A DNA stretch of 64,000 nucleotides from Aeromonas rivipollensis (GCF_037811135.1 NZ_CP149130.1:1546501-1610500); one strand, 5' to 3'. Positions 42,101 through 51,267 are shown, counted from the stretch's first letter. The notes: generated by a model from the letters alone, not told the origin. Made by a program: numbers and translations.

Positions 42101-43284
42101 ACGAAGTTGGCCAGGTTGATGCCAAACTCCTTGGGATCGACCGTGCTCTCTATGCTCTCCTGCCCCCCGTTTCTGGCGAGATCCAGCCACTGCACCTCGA
42201 GGTAGTGGCGCTGGGTGGCGTGATAGATCACCTTGACCACCGGCTTGAGCGGTTGCTGTTCGTTGCGCTGCATCACGACCGCCAGCCGCTGATTGGAGAG
42301 CTGCACCAGGGTGCCCACCGGATAGACCCCCATGCACTTGATGAACTTGGTGACCAGCTCGGCATCAAAGTGCTGATTGATGCCTTTGAGCAGGACGCGA
42401 AACGCCTGGGTCGGCTGCATCCCCTGCTTGTAGACCCTGTCTGCCGTCACCGCATCGTAGACATCGACGATGCCGCTCATGCGGGTGTAGAGGGAGAGTT
42501 GATCCCCCTTGAGCCGCTGCGGATAGCCGGTGCCATCGAGGCGCTCGTGGTGGTTGGCGGCCACCTCCAGCATGGTGGGGGTGATGCCGGCGGTATTGCT
42601 GAGGATGTCGTAGCTGTGCACCACGTGCTGGCGCATCACGCCAAACTCCTCGTCGGTGAGCTTGCCCGGCTTGTTGAGCACCTCGTCCGGGGTCATGATC
42701 TTGCCCACGTCGTGGAGCAGGCCACCCAGGGTCAGCTCCTTGAGTACGTTGCGCTCAAGCCCGAGATAACGCCCGAAATTCGCCAGCAGTATGGCCACGT
42801 TCATGGAGTGTTCCATCAGGTAGGCATCCTTGGCCCGGATCCGCGCCAGACAGAGCATGGCGTCGCCATGGGTGAACATGGTGTCCACCATCTCCTCGGC
42901 GACCGCCGCCAGCGGGGTGATGTCGATGGGTTCTCCGGCCTTGAGGTGGCGAATGAACTTGCCCTGCAGCTCGCGCGCCTCCTGATAGAGACGGCGGATC
43001 TTGAGCTCGCGCCCTTCGCCACTGCCTGCGGGACGCGCTGAGCCAGCGCTGTGGGCCGGGCTCGGGGAGACGACCTGCTCTATCCCGGGCAGCTTGCTGC
43101 GGGCGAGATCCACCCGCACCGTCAGCACGCCGCGCCGGATCAGCGCATCCACCTGCTGACGGTTGGTCACCAGCCCCGTCTGGGCTATTTCCATGGCACC
43201 GGTCTGGCTGACGATGGCTAGCACGTACATGCCGGGTTGCAACTGGTTGACGGGGATGACGGGATGAGGCTGAGTCGACTTCAT
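42097..43284 (-). CDS. HD-GYP cyclic-di-GMP phosphodiesterase with DUF3391 domain
   Basis: Cytosolic 395-residue protein. An N-terminal DUF3391 domain (about 8-140, beginning PVNQLQPGMYVLAI) precedes an HD-GYP domain with HDVGK (191-195), H220 and HHERLDGTGYP (245-255). The residues for metal binding and the GYP signature are intact, so hydrolysis of cyclic-di-GMP is expected. Its position 5 kb from the flg genes fits a role in motility-biofilm switching, but this is inference. Confidence 0.9.
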   Translation of the reverse strand: MKSTQPHPVIPVNQLQPGMYVLAIVSQTGAMEIAQTGLVTNRQQVDALIRRGVLTVRVDLARSKLPGIEQVVSPSPAHSAGSARPAGSGEGRELKIRRLYQEARELQGKFIRHLKAGEPIDITPLAAVAEEMVDTMFTHGDAMLCLARIRAKDAYLMEHSMNVAILLANFGRYLGLERNVLKELTLGGLLHDVGKIMTPDEVLNKPGKLTDEEFGVMRQHVVHSYDILSNTAGITPTMLEVAANHHERLDGTGYPQRLKGDQLSLYTRMSGIVDVYDAVTADRVYKQGMQPTQAFRVLLKGINQHFDAELVTKFIKCMGVYPVGTLVQLSNQRLAVVMQRNEQQPLKPVVKVIYHATQRHYLEVQWLDLARNGGQESIESTVDPKEFGINLANFV

Positions 43285-43458
43285 GGTGGCTTCCTGGGAT
43301 TATTATTATGCGTGGTGTCGGCGCTCTGTCGGCAGTCTATCACTGGCACATCATGGCGTCAGGCACCATCTGCCTAACTTCTCCCTTAGTGCTGGCGTTG
43401 TGGGGGACGGCCTATATAATGACGCCCCTTGATAACGTTGGATTCCGAGGTTTTGTGC

Positions 43459-44151
43459 ATGCGGCTCGATAAATTTCTTTGCGATTGCTCCGATTTGACC
43501 CGTTCCCAGGCGGGCAAGCTGATCCGTCAGGGGGAGGTGATGGTGGACGGTATCCTGGTCAAGCAGCCCGCCTTCCACATCAATGAGCAGAGCCTGATCG
43601 AGTTTGATGGCGTGACCTTGACCCTGAATCAGCAGAATCGCTACTTCATGCTGCACAAGCCGGAAGGCTATGTTTGCTCCAACGAGGACCCCGATCACGC
43701 CACCGTCTTCCACCTGCTGGATGAGCCCGCCATGGGCAAGCTGCACGTGGTGGGCCGGCTCGATCTCGATACCACAGGCCTGGTGCTGATCACCGACGAT
43801 GGCAAGTGGTCCCACCGCATCACCTCGCCGCGCCACGAGTGTGCCAAGACCTATCACGTCTGGCTGGCCGACCCCGTGAGCGAAGAGGCCATCTCGCTGT
43901 TTGAAGACGGCGTCTACCTGCGCAACGAGACCGACAAGACCCGTCCCGCCCAGCTGGAGATCCTGGGGGAGTGCGAGGCCAGGCTGACCATTCACGAGGG
44001 CAAGTACCACCAGGTGAAGCGGATGTTTGCCGCCATCGGCAACAAGGTGACAGGGCTGCATCGTGAGCGGATCGGGGCGCTCTGTCTGGACGACGAGCTG
44101 GCACCGGGGGAATACCGGGAGCTGACTGCCGAGGAAGTTGCCCGGTTCTAA
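43459..44151 (+). CDS. rsuA: 16S rRNA pseudouridine-516 synthase RsuA
   Basis: RNA-modifying enzyme of 230 residues. An N-terminal S4 RNA-binding domain (1-48, MRLDKFLCDCSDLTRSQAGK) precedes the synthase domain with the catalytic D102 in GRLDLDTTG. KYHQVKRMFAAIGNKV near the C-terminus is also family-typical. ATG 43459 gives the standard N-terminus; the upstream in-frame start at 43429 is less likely. Confidence 0.93.
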   Translation: MRLDKFLCDCSDLTRSQAGKLIRQGEVMVDGILVKQPAFHINEQSLIEFDGVTLTLNQQNRYFMLHKPEGYVCSNEDPDHATVFHLLDEPAMGKLHVVGRLDLDTTGLVLITDDGKWSHRITSPRHECAKTYHVWLADPVSEEAISLFEDGVYLRNETDKTRPAQLEILGECEARLTIHEGKYHQVKRMFAAIGNKVTGLHRERIGALCLDDELAPGEYRELTAEEVARF

Positions 44152-44239
44152 TCACGCCATCCGACGGCGAACGTTCGCAATGATGTTACCGTGTCCGATT
44201 CCCCCGCGACGCGACTAATCGAATCGACAGAACCAATTG

Positions 44240-44330
44240 AATTTTGTAGGTTCGAATAGCGAAGCCTGTTCGGACGCTCCGGAGGATTGGGCGTAGGTTG
44301 GTGCTGAGCGAAGCCCAACATCAACCCCGA
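44240..44330. repeat. Two copies of a GTAGGTT...GCGAAGCC intergenic repeat
   Basis: GTAGGTTCGAATAGCGAAGC at 44246 recurs as GTAGGTTGGTGCTGAGCGAA then GCCCAACA at 44293. The second copy can fold (GTTGG with CCAAC-type ends). It resembles the dispersed GTAGGTTGGGC...GCGAAGCCCAAC elements seen between genes in many proteobacteria. It lies between convergent rsuA and the next transporter gene. Confidence 0.55.
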
Positions 44331-44331
44331 C

Positions 44332-45243
44332 TTACCCCGCTCCCAACACCAAGGCGGTGCCCAGAGTGGCCAGCAGGGCGCCGGCCCAGGCGGGCAGGGC
44401 AGGGCGCATCCCTGAGTGCCACCACAGCAGGGGCAGCAGTATGACCGGGGTGGTGGAGGAGAGGATGGCCACCATGCCCACGTCCCCCTGGCGCAGGGCG
44501 ACCAGGATGAGCGTCATCCCCAGCGCCATCGCCAGGAAACCGTTGATGCCTATCATGCCGAGCACCTGGCGGTTGATGGGGTTGTGCGGCATGGCCAGCG
44601 GCACCCGCAGCACCCGCAAGGCACAGTGCGCCAGCAGGGCGCTCCCCATGCGGATGCCGGAGGCGCTCACCGCGTCCACGTTGCCAGCCATCATCACCGG
44701 CTTGGCGATGATGGCCCCCAGGCTCTGACACAGGGCCGCGGTCAGGCCGAGCGCGATGCCGACGGCGAGGTGGCCTCGCACCTGCTCCCACTCGTTGTGC
44801 TGTTGGACCTGCTGCGGGTTGCCACGGCGGCCGAACAGAATGGCGAGCATGACCCCGGCCAGCACCAGCAAGGCCCCCACCAGACGCCAGCCACCGAGTT
44901 GTTCCCCAAACAGCCAGAGCCCGAGCAGGGCGGAGAAGAGCGCATGGCAGGAGAACAGCAGGCCGCTGCGCCTGGGCCCCAGCCGGTTCATGCAGGCGAA
45001 CAGGGCTGTGTCACCGACGAAGATGCCGATGAGCCCCGACAACGCCAGCAGTGGCAGGGCGCTCTCGGTGAGTGTCTGCCAGCCCCCCGTGATCAGGCTG
45101 GCGCTGGCCAGCATCAGGCTGACCAGAAACATCCGCCAGCGGCTGTAGGCAAAGGCCCCCAGATGGCGTGCCGGTTTGACGGAAATCAGGGCTGCGACTG
45201 CCCATAAACTGGCGGCAGCCAGCGCCAGCCACTCATACCCCAT
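44332..45243 (-). CDS. EamA-family DMT transporter
   Basis: A second drug/metabolite transporter, 303 residues, ten predicted membrane helices in two EamA halves. The start at 45243 (MGYEWLALAAASLWAVAALI) has AGGGG upstream; the start at 45288 adds fifteen residues. It is not close to the EamA at 40.8-41.7 kb. Substrate unknown. Probably exports small metabolites. Confidence 0.8.
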   Translation of the reverse strand: MGYEWLALAAASLWAVAALISVKPARHLGAFAYSRWRMFLVSLMLASASLITGGWQTLTESALPLLALSGLIGIFVGDTALFACMNRLGPRRSGLLFSCHALFSALLGLWLFGEQLGGWRLVGALLVLAGVMLAILFGRRGNPQQVQQHNEWEQVRGHLAVGIALGLTAALCQSLGAIIAKPVMMAGNVDAVSASGIRMGSALLAHCALRVLRVPLAMPHNPINRQVLGMIGINGFLAMALGMTLILVALRQGDVGMVAILSSTTPVILLPLLWWHSGMRPALPAWAGALLATLGTALVLGAG

Positions 45244-45549
45244 AAAGACCCCTGAAACGGTGAAAATCAGCCGGGCGGATGCCAGCATCGGGCGCCATGG
45301 CGGCCTGACTGACCTTCATGCGAGGCGAGGCGAGTCGAGGGGGCCGTCAGGCTATCCTGCGCACCCATGGCCAATATTTGGGAAGAATCCCCTGAAAAAA
45401 ATAGCCCGAAAGACTCCATCTGCCGGGCAAGCCCGATACAATACGGGGCGTCTTCGGGGATAACAAGCGCGGCATCATGCATTCGTTTTAAGGCGCGCCG
45501 CCGGCCTTCCCCCTTCTTGAAATAAAGTGAATTGAACGAGGTTGATGTC
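45244..45549. other. Divergent intergenic region
   Basis: No gene is supported in these 306 bases. A short GCGAGGCGAGGCGAGTCGAG tandem lies near 45320. A -10-like TACAAT at 45437-45442 could serve the oppA-like gene, but no clear -35 precedes it. Confidence 0.35.
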
Positions 45550-47187
45550 ATGCTTTACCGTTTCGCCGCCCGGCCAGCCCGTCGCTGGCTCTCTCCCTTG
45601 CTGCTCGGACTGATGCTGGCACCGCCGTTGCAGGCGACCACAGTGATGCAGCAGCCTGCGCTCTCTGACAGGCAGACCCTGGTCAAGGGCAACGGCGCCG
45701 AACCCGAGTCCCTCGACCCTGCCCAGATCCGCTCCGGTTTCCCGGGGGAGGTGGTGCTGGTGGATTTGTTCGAAGGGCTGGTCAGCGAGGATGGGCAGGG
45801 CAGGATAGTGCCGGCGCAGGCCCAGCGCTGGGAGACGCGCGAGGATGGCCTGGTGTGGCGCTTCTTCCTGCGTCCGCAGCTCAAGTGGTCCAACGGCGAG
45901 CCGCTCACCGCCCGGGATTTCGTCTACGCCTGGCGGCGTCTGCTGAGCCCGGCACAGGCCTCGCCCTCCGCCGGTCTCTTGCTGGCAACCGGCATCAACA
46001 ACGCCCAGTCCATCTATGCCGGTGCCCTCGATCTCGATGCCCTGGGGGTGGAGGCCGAGAGCGATCAGATCCTCAAGGTAACCCTGGAGCGGCCCGTGCC
46101 CTACTTTCTGCAGCTCATCAGCCAGCGCCCCTTCGTGCCGGTCAACGAGCGGGCCATCACCCAGTTTGGCAAGCAGTGGACCCAGCCTGGCAAGCTGGTC
46201 AGCAATGGCCCCTACCGGCTGGTGAACTGGGTGCCGAACGAGCGTATCGAAGCCGAGCGCAATCCCCAGTACTGGGATGATGCCCACACCCGGATCCAGC
46301 GGGTGACCTATCTGCCCCTGGCTTCCCAGCACGCGGAGCGGTTGCGCTACGAGGCGGGGGAGATCCAGCTCACCAACAAGGTCGCGCTGGAGTATTACCA
46401 GAAGACCATGGAAGAGACCCCGGAGCGGATCTGGGGCCTGCCGCTGCTGGGCACCTACCTCTATACCTTCAACCTGCGCCGCCCCGAGCTGCAGGATGTG
46501 CGGGTGCGTCAGGCGCTCTCCATGGCCATAGATCGCCGCCTGCTGACCGAGAAGGTGAGCGGTCAGGGGGAGCGGCCGGCCTGGTCCCTGCTGCCCGGCA
46601 TGCCGGATTACGAAGAGCTGGGTTCGGCGCTGGCCCTGGAGGACATGCCGACCCGTCTGGCCAGGGCTGCCGCCCTGCTGACGGAGGCGGGCTACAACAG
46701 TGCCCACCCCCTCAAGCTGACCCTGACCTACAACACCTCGGAGAACCACAAGAAGCTGGCCCTGGCGGTCGCGGCCATGTGGAAGCCGCTGGGGGTGGAG
46801 GTCAGCCTCGACAACATGGAGTGGAATGCCTATCAGGTGGCCAAGGACAGCGGCGACTTCATGTTGGCTCGCTCCTTCTTGTTTGGTGACTATGTCGAGC
46901 CCTCGTCCATGCTGGGCAGTTTCCGCTGTCAGGATCCCCAGAACGAGAGCGGCTACTGCAACCCGGCCTTTGATGGCCTGTTGCAGCAGGCCGCGGATAC
47001 CCTGGATGGTGCCGCCCGGACCGGACTCTACCGCAAGGCCGAACAGCTGCTGATGGAGGAGATGCCCGTCATCCCCGTCTATCACTACAACCAGATGAGG
47101 CTGGTGGACCCCGCCCTGCGCGGCTTGCCGAGCAGCAACCTGAAGGGGGCCATCGCCACCAAGGATCTCTACTTCAGCCAGCCATGA
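45550..47187 (+). CDS. OppA-like periplasmic oligopeptide-binding protein
   Basis: Solute-binding protein family 5, 545 residues from ATG 45550. A signal peptide (about 1-30, through LLLGLMLAPPLQA) precedes GNGAEPESLDPAQIRSG, WRFFLRPQLKWSNGEPLTARD and LVSNGPYRL, all close to OppA/MppA. The absence of oppBCDF neighbours makes it an orphan receptor that may feed a transporter encoded elsewhere or act in signalling, as MppA does. It is followed 10 bases later by the yfcE gene, so the two are probably co-transcribed. Confidence 0.87.
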   Translation: MLYRFAARPARRWLSPLLLGLMLAPPLQATTVMQQPALSDRQTLVKGNGAEPESLDPAQIRSGFPGEVVLVDLFEGLVSEDGQGRIVPAQAQRWETREDGLVWRFFLRPQLKWSNGEPLTARDFVYAWRRLLSPAQASPSAGLLLATGINNAQSIYAGALDLDALGVEAESDQILKVTLERPVPYFLQLISQRPFVPVNERAITQFGKQWTQPGKLVSNGPYRLVNWVPNERIEAERNPQYWDDAHTRIQRVTYLPLASQHAERLRYEAGEIQLTNKVALEYYQKTMEETPERIWGLPLLGTYLYTFNLRRPELQDVRVRQALSMAIDRRLLTEKVSGQGERPAWSLLPGMPDYEELGSALALEDMPTRLARAAALLTEAGYNSAHPLKLTLTYNTSENHKKLALAVAAMWKPLGVEVSLDNMEWNAYQVAKDSGDFMLARSFLFGDYVEPSSMLGSFRCQDPQNESGYCNPAFDGLLQQAADTLDGAARTGLYRKAEQLLMEEMPVIPVYHYNQMRLVDPALRGLPSSNLKGAIATKDLYFSQP

Positions 47188-47197
47188 GGAGTGTGCG

Positions 47198-47752
47198 ATG
47201 AAGATAGCCATCATTTCCGACCTGCACGGCAGCCTGCCTGCCCTGGAGCAGGTGCTGGCGCAGCTTGCCCCCTGGCAGCCGGATCACTATCTGTTGCTGG
47301 GGGACCTGCTCAATCACGGCCCGCGCAATCCGGTGCCGGCGGGTTATGATCCTGCCGCCGTGGCGGCGCGGCTCAACCAGCTGGCCCCCCGGATCATGGC
47401 GGTGCGGGGCAACTGCGATTCTGAAGTGGATCAGATGCTGCTGCACTTCCCCATCACGGCACCCTACAACCAGTTGCTGGTGGACGGGCGGCGCTGGTTC
47501 GTCAGCCATGGTCATCTCTATGAGCCCGAGGCGGTGCCCCTGCCGGCGGGCAGCCTCTTCATCAGCGGCCATACCCACCTGCCCATATTACGACGAGAAG
47601 AGCGGCAAGAAGGGGTACTGGTGCTGGTGAACCCGGGATCCATCTGTTTTCCGAGGGGAGAATGGGCGGCCAGCTATGGCCGGTATGAGGATGGCGTCAT
47701 GAGCATTCATGCCTGCCGCGACGGGGCAAGGATGATGGAACTGGTGCTCTGA
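47198..47752 (+). CDS. yfcE: YfcE-type metallophosphoesterase
   Basis: A 184-residue calcineurin-like phosphodiesterase. Metal-binding motifs appear in order: ISDLHG (6-11), LGDLLNHGP, VRGNCDSE, VSHGH and ISGHTHLP. YfcE hydrolyses phosphodiester model substrates; the physiological target is not established. It is probably translated with the OppA-like gene. Confidence 0.88.
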   Translation: MKIAIISDLHGSLPALEQVLAQLAPWQPDHYLLLGDLLNHGPRNPVPAGYDPAAVAARLNQLAPRIMAVRGNCDSEVDQMLLHFPITAPYNQLLVDGRRWFVSHGHLYEPEAVPLPAGSLFISGHTHLPILRREERQEGVLVLVNPGSICFPRGEWAASYGRYEDGVMSIHACRDGARMMELVL

Positions 47753-47781
47753 CAGCAGGGCATCAAGGGAAGGAGAGAGAA

Positions 47782-48198
47782 TTAGGCCTTGATCCCCAGG
47801 GAGCGGGTGCCCGAGCGGGTGTTGCCCTTGGCGTCATAGGTCAGGGAGTTGCTGTCTCGCAACTTGCTGAGAAAACTCGCCAGGCGGCGATTGGAGATGA
47901 TGCTGAGCTCGAGCAACCGACCGTTGAGGTTGTTCTGCTCCTGACAGGCTTCCAGCTTGGCTTGCAGGGCCTGCAACTGGATCGGGAAGGCGCCGAGTTG
48001 TTGCTGCAGGTCAGGCAGCTCGGCCAATGTCTTGTCAAGGGTCTCGATGGCCTCAAGCAGTTGCTGCTTGCGCTCGGCCAGCGCTGGCAAGGCCAGAGCC
48101 CGGTGTGCCTTGAGCAGGTCAAACTCCTCTGCCAGCAAACCTTGCATCTGGGAGAGGTTGTCGTCCTGGGCGTGCAGCAGCGAAGGCAGTTCCATCAT
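47782..48198 (-). CDS. flgN: FlgN flagellar export chaperone
   Basis: Helical cytosolic protein of 138 residues with long heptad stretches (LLEAIETLDKTLAELPDLQQ). It would chaperone the hook-junction proteins FlgK and FlgL before export. The start overlaps the flgM stop (ATGA), the usual flgMN arrangement. Sequence conservation in FlgN is low, so the call leans on gene order. Confidence 0.85.
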   Translation of the reverse strand: MMELPSLLHAQDDNLSQMQGLLAEEFDLLKAHRALALPALAERKQQLLEAIETLDKTLAELPDLQQQLGAFPIQLQALQAKLEACQEQNNLNGRLLELSIISNRRLASFLSKLRDSNSLTYDAKGNTRSGTRSLGIKA

Positions 48199-48515
48199 CC
48201 CAGCCGTTTGTCCAGATCCGCTTCGAAGCTGAACATCTTCCTGGCCACTGCTTCGCTGTTGACCTTGTATTCCCCACTGGCCACGGCCTTCTTCAGGCTC
48301 TCGACGCGGCTCTCGTTACCGGTAGAGGCGGTGTTGAGGGTCTTCTGCATCTGTTGCAATTGCTGCGCCTCACTGGTCAAGGAGACAGAGTCGGTCTTGA
48401 CGGTCGCCGCGCGATTGCTCTCGGCAGAGGTCGCGGACTTGGTGGCTACACCCTGACTGGTCCCACTGTTTTGCAACCGGCTGTTTGCCAAGTTGTTGAT
48501 ATTGTTGATAGCCAT
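48195..48515 (-). CDS. flgM: Anti-σ28 factor FlgM
   Basis: A 106-residue FlgM. The disordered N-terminus (INNINNLANSRLQ) is typical, and the C-terminal half that binds FliA contains VESLKKAVASGEYKV and ARKMFSFEADLDKRL. It holds σ28 inactive until the hook-basal body is finished and FlgM is exported. A near-consensus σ28 promoter lies 40 bases upstream, so FlgM is made under the factor it inhibits. Confidence 0.92.
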   Translation of the reverse strand: MAINNINNLANSRLQNSGTSQGVATKSATSAESNRAATVKTDSVSLTSEAQQLQQMQKTLNTASTGNESRVESLKKAVASGEYKVNSEAVARKMFSFEADLDKRLG

Positions 48516-48554
48516 ACGGTTTACCTTCGTCTGCTTTGCTGTTCGCTTACCTGT

Positions 48555-48581
48555 TTATCGGTGACGGCGGTCAGAACTTTA
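48555..48581 (-). promoter_or_regulatory. σ28 (FliA) promoter of flgMN
   Basis: On the minus strand TAAAGTTC, 11 bases, then ACCGATAA; the consensus is TAAAGTTT-N11-GCCGATAA. Two mismatches with exact spacing, 40 bases before flgM. Confidence 0.85.
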
Positions 48582-48609
48582 GAAAAAAATTGCTGCATTA
48601 ATAAAGCAG

Positions 48610-49293
48610 TCAGAATGTGACCACCACAGAGCCGACGGCACTCACCTGGCCCTGCACCGCTCTGCCCGAACGAATGTTGACGAGCCTGATCATGTCTCCG
48701 AAGCTGCCATCTTGCAAGGCTCGGGCCATGGTTTTGATCTGCATGCTGCTGTTTTCCGCACTCAGGGTGACCTGGTCCCCCTTGCAGACCACGCAGACCT
48801 GGGTGAGCCTGATTGGCTGGCCCGGCTTGAGTTCACGCTTGCTGCGCACCCCGATGAGGGAGGCCGGGTCGGTGAGATAGTCACCGCGGATCAGGGTCTG
48901 ATCCTGGTAGGCCAGGGTCAGCATGGATTCGCTCAGTATGTCCCCCTTGGCCACGGGGACCGCGACTGTGACATAGGGTTTCTGGATGCTGACCCGCACC
49001 GGGAGGTAGAGATCCCAGGGTTTCTCTCCCTCGCACTTGAGGTAGACGGTGGTGTTGCGGCGGATCTCCATCTTGGCCGGGAGGGAGATAGTCAGCCCCT
49101 CTTCGCAGTGGTTCAGGGGGAGGCGCTCATCTATGGTACCGGCGGTCACCTCGGCCTGGGCGTCGAGGGGGACATCCAACTGGTCGAGGACGAATGTCTG
49201 TGCCTGCTCCTGCAGATAGTCGGTCACCTCGGATGCCATGGCGTGAGAGAGGCTGCAAAACGGCAGTAAGATGAGGAAAAGTCTATTAATCAT
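48610..49293 (-). CDS. flgA: FlgA P-ring assembly chaperone
   Basis: Periplasmic protein of 227 residues with a cleavable signal (about 1-20, ending AMA). The C-terminal SAF/ChapFlgA domain includes VPVAKGDILSESMLTLA, RSKRELKPGQPIRLTQV and GRAVQGQVSAVGSV. It assists FlgI polymerisation around the rod. It is the first gene of leftward flgA-flgM-flgN, 94 bases upstream of flgM, with a σ54-like site in front. Confidence 0.92.
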   Translation of the reverse strand: MINRLFLILLPFCSLSHAMASEVTDYLQEQAQTFVLDQLDVPLDAQAEVTAGTIDERLPLNHCEEGLTISLPAKMEIRRNTTVYLKCEGEKPWDLYLPVRVSIQKPYVTVAVPVAKGDILSESMLTLAYQDQTLIRGDYLTDPASLIGVRSKRELKPGQPIRLTQVCVVCKGDQVTLSAENSSMQIKTMARALQDGSFGDMIRLVNIRSGRAVQGQVSAVGSVVVTF

Positions 49294-49413
49294 TTTTGCT
49301 TACCGGTCGATAAGTTGTTCACGAACACCATCGCAGTTAACTATGCTTGCTGCAGATTTCGGTTGTCGAGACATCGATAGTCTGATGCAAGCCAATGTGC
49401 ATGCACACACAAC

Positions 49414-49431
49414 ATGCACGATCAGTGCCAA
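49414..49431 (-). promoter_or_regulatory. Candidate σ54 promoter of flgA
   Basis: Minus strand TTGGCACTGATCGTGCAT: the -24 GG and -12 GC are ten bases apart as required, with TGGCAC perfect and one mismatch in the -12 element (GTGCA for TTGCA). About 120 bases upstream of flgA. Confidence 0.6.
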
Positions 49432-49452
49432 GCGTTTTTTTAGGGAGTGTTT

Positions 49453-50364
49453 ATGGCGAGTATTCTGGACTCGGTCAACCAACGGACCCAGCTGGTGGGA
49501 CAAAACCGGTTGGAGCTGCTGCTGTTTCGTCTCAACGGACGTCAAAGATTTGGCATCAACGTATTCAAGGTACGTGAGGTGCTGCAGTGCCCTCCCTTGA
49601 CCGTCATGCCCAAGCTCAACTCCTGCATTCGCGGTGTGGCGCACATTCGCGGCCAGACCATCTCGGTGATCGATCTCAGCATGGCGATGGGCAAGCGCCC
49701 CATCCAGGACATCTCCAAGTGCTTCATCATCATCTCCGAGTACAACAGATCCGTTCAGGGGTTCCTGGTCCATTCGGTCGAGCGCATCATCAACATGAAC
49801 TGGGAGTCCATACTGCCGCCCCCCAAGGGCGCCGGTCGCATCAACTACATGACGGCGGTGACCGAGGTGGATGGCGAGCTGGTGGAGATCCTGGATGTGG
49901 AGCGCATTCTCAACGAGATCTCGCCGGTCTCCACCGAGGTGAGTGCCGAGCTGGTGGAAGCAAGCGTGGAGCGCAATCCCCATGGCCGTCCTGTGCTGGT
50001 CGCCGACGACTCTTCGGTGGCGCGCAAGCAGGTACAGCGGGCGCTGGAGGCCATAGGAGTGCAGTGCGTGCTGGCCAAGGATGGACGGGAGGCCCTCAAC
50101 ATGCTGCTGGAGATGGCCAAGCAGGGCCCCATCCTCGATCAGATTGCCCTGGTCATCTCCGACATCGAGATGCCGGAGATGGATGGCTACACCTTCACCG
50201 CCGAGATCCGCAACAATCCCAACCTCAAGGATTTGCATGTTATCCTGCACACATCCCTCAGTGGGGTGTTCAATCAGGCCATGGTGCAGAAAGTTGGTGC
50301 GAACAACTTCATTGCCAAATTCCAGCCTGATGAATTGGCCAAGGCCGTACAAGGCGCTCTCTAA
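49453..50364 (+). CDS. cheV: CheV chemotaxis coupling protein
   Basis: A 303-residue fusion of an N-terminal CheW domain (about 1-150; GQNRLELLLFRLNGRQRFGI) and a C-terminal receiver domain. The receiver has ADDSSVARKQV, the phospho-Asp in ISDIEMPEMDG and the Lys in NNFIAKFQP. It couples receptors to CheA and may act as a phosphate sink. ATG 49453 has GGGAG six bases upstream; GTG 49447 is less likely. Followed 17 bases later by cheR. Confidence 0.92.
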   Translation: MASILDSVNQRTQLVGQNRLELLLFRLNGRQRFGINVFKVREVLQCPPLTVMPKLNSCIRGVAHIRGQTISVIDLSMAMGKRPIQDISKCFIIISEYNRSVQGFLVHSVERIINMNWESILPPPKGAGRINYMTAVTEVDGELVEILDVERILNEISPVSTEVSAELVEASVERNPHGRPVLVADDSSVARKQVQRALEAIGVQCVLAKDGREALNMLLEMAKQGPILDQIALVISDIEMPEMDGYTFTAEIRNNPNLKDLHVILHTSLSGVFNQAMVQKVGANNFIAKFQPDELAKAVQGAL

Positions 50365-50381
50365 TAAAGAAGAACAACTGC

Positions 50382-51206
50382 ATGAAGACACTTTCGGACG
50401 ACTTATACAGGCAATTCAGCAATTTTCTGGCGCAGCAGAGCGGCATAGTGCTGGGTGACAACAAACAGTATCTGGTCAAGAGCCGTCTGTCGCCCTTGAT
50501 GACTCAGTTTGGTATCGAGAGTCTGTCTGAACTGGTGACCCGGGCGATGAACGTGCGTGAACGGGAGCTCAAGATGGCCGTGGTCGATGCCATGACCACC
50601 AATGAAACCCTGTGGTTTCGCGATACCTACCCGTTCCAGCTGCTGAGTGACAAGATCTTCCCCGAGCTCGGCAAGAGTGGTCGTCCCATCAAGATCTGGT
50701 CTGCGGCCTCCTCCTCCGGGCAGGAGCCTTACTCCATCGCCATGACGGCGCTGGAGCAGCAGGTCAAACGCCCAGGCACCTTGCCGGGCGGGGTGCAGAT
50801 AGTGGGGACCGACATCTCCAGCACCATGCTCAACCAGTGCAAGGAAGGGGTCTATGACAGCCTGGCACTGGCTCGCGGCCTGTCACCCGAGCGCAAGCGG
50901 CTGTTCTTTGAGCCCTGCGGCGACAACAAGATGCGGGTATCGGAGCGTGTCAGAAAATTGACCAGCTTCCGGCCCCTGAATCTGCTGGAGAGCTACAGCC
51001 TGCTCGGCAAGTTTGACATCATCTTCTGCCGCAACGTGCTCATCTACTTTGCGCCAGAGGTGAAGTCCAAGATCCTCAACCAGTTCGCCAGCAGCCTCAA
51101 TCCGGGCGGCTATCTGATGCTGGGGGCCTCGGAGTCCCTGGCGGGCCTCACCGACAAGTTCGAGATGATCCGCTGCAACCCCGGCATCGTCTACAAGGTC
51201 AAATAA
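50382..51206 (+). CDS. cheR: CheR chemoreceptor methyltransferase
   Basis: S-adenosylmethionine-dependent enzyme of 274 residues that methylates glutamates of chemoreceptors. Conserved features are ETLWFRDTYPFQLL, the SAM-binding IWSAASSSGQEPYSIAM, GTDISSTMLNQ and FDIIFCRNVLIYF. It completes the cheV-cheR pair directly ahead of the flgB operon, an order common in polar-flagellated Vibrio and Aeromonas. Confidence 0.95.
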   Translation: MKTLSDDLYRQFSNFLAQQSGIVLGDNKQYLVKSRLSPLMTQFGIESLSELVTRAMNVRERELKMAVVDAMTTNETLWFRDTYPFQLLSDKIFPELGKSGRPIKIWSAASSSGQEPYSIAMTALEQQVKRPGTLPGGVQIVGTDISSTMLNQCKEGVYDSLALARGLSPERKRLFFEPCGDNKMRVSERVRKLTSFRPLNLLESYSLLGKFDIIFCRNVLIYFAPEVKSKILNQFASSLNPGGYLMLGASESLAGLTDKFEMIRCNPGIVYKVK

Positions 51207-51223
51207 CTCCCCCTCGTCCCTCT

Positions 51224-51240
51224 TTGGCACACCTCTTGCT
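51224..51240 (+). promoter_or_regulatory. σ54 promoter of flgBCDE
   Basis: TTGGCACACCTCTTGCT fits TGGCAC-N5-TTGCW exactly, with -24 GG and -12 GC correctly spaced, 28 bases before flgB. Confidence 0.88.
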
Positions 51241-51267
51241 AAACATTCGTGAAGCAGGAGGTGCGCT

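Noticed and set aside
45475..47214. 579-codon minus-strand frame over the OppA-like gene
   Set aside because: Antisense shadow of a protein with a signal peptide and family 5 motifs.
49294..49452. CGATAA-containing segment near 49309 as a σ28 promoter for cheV
   Set aside because: There is no -35 element TAAAG at the required distance, and it lies far from the cheV start.
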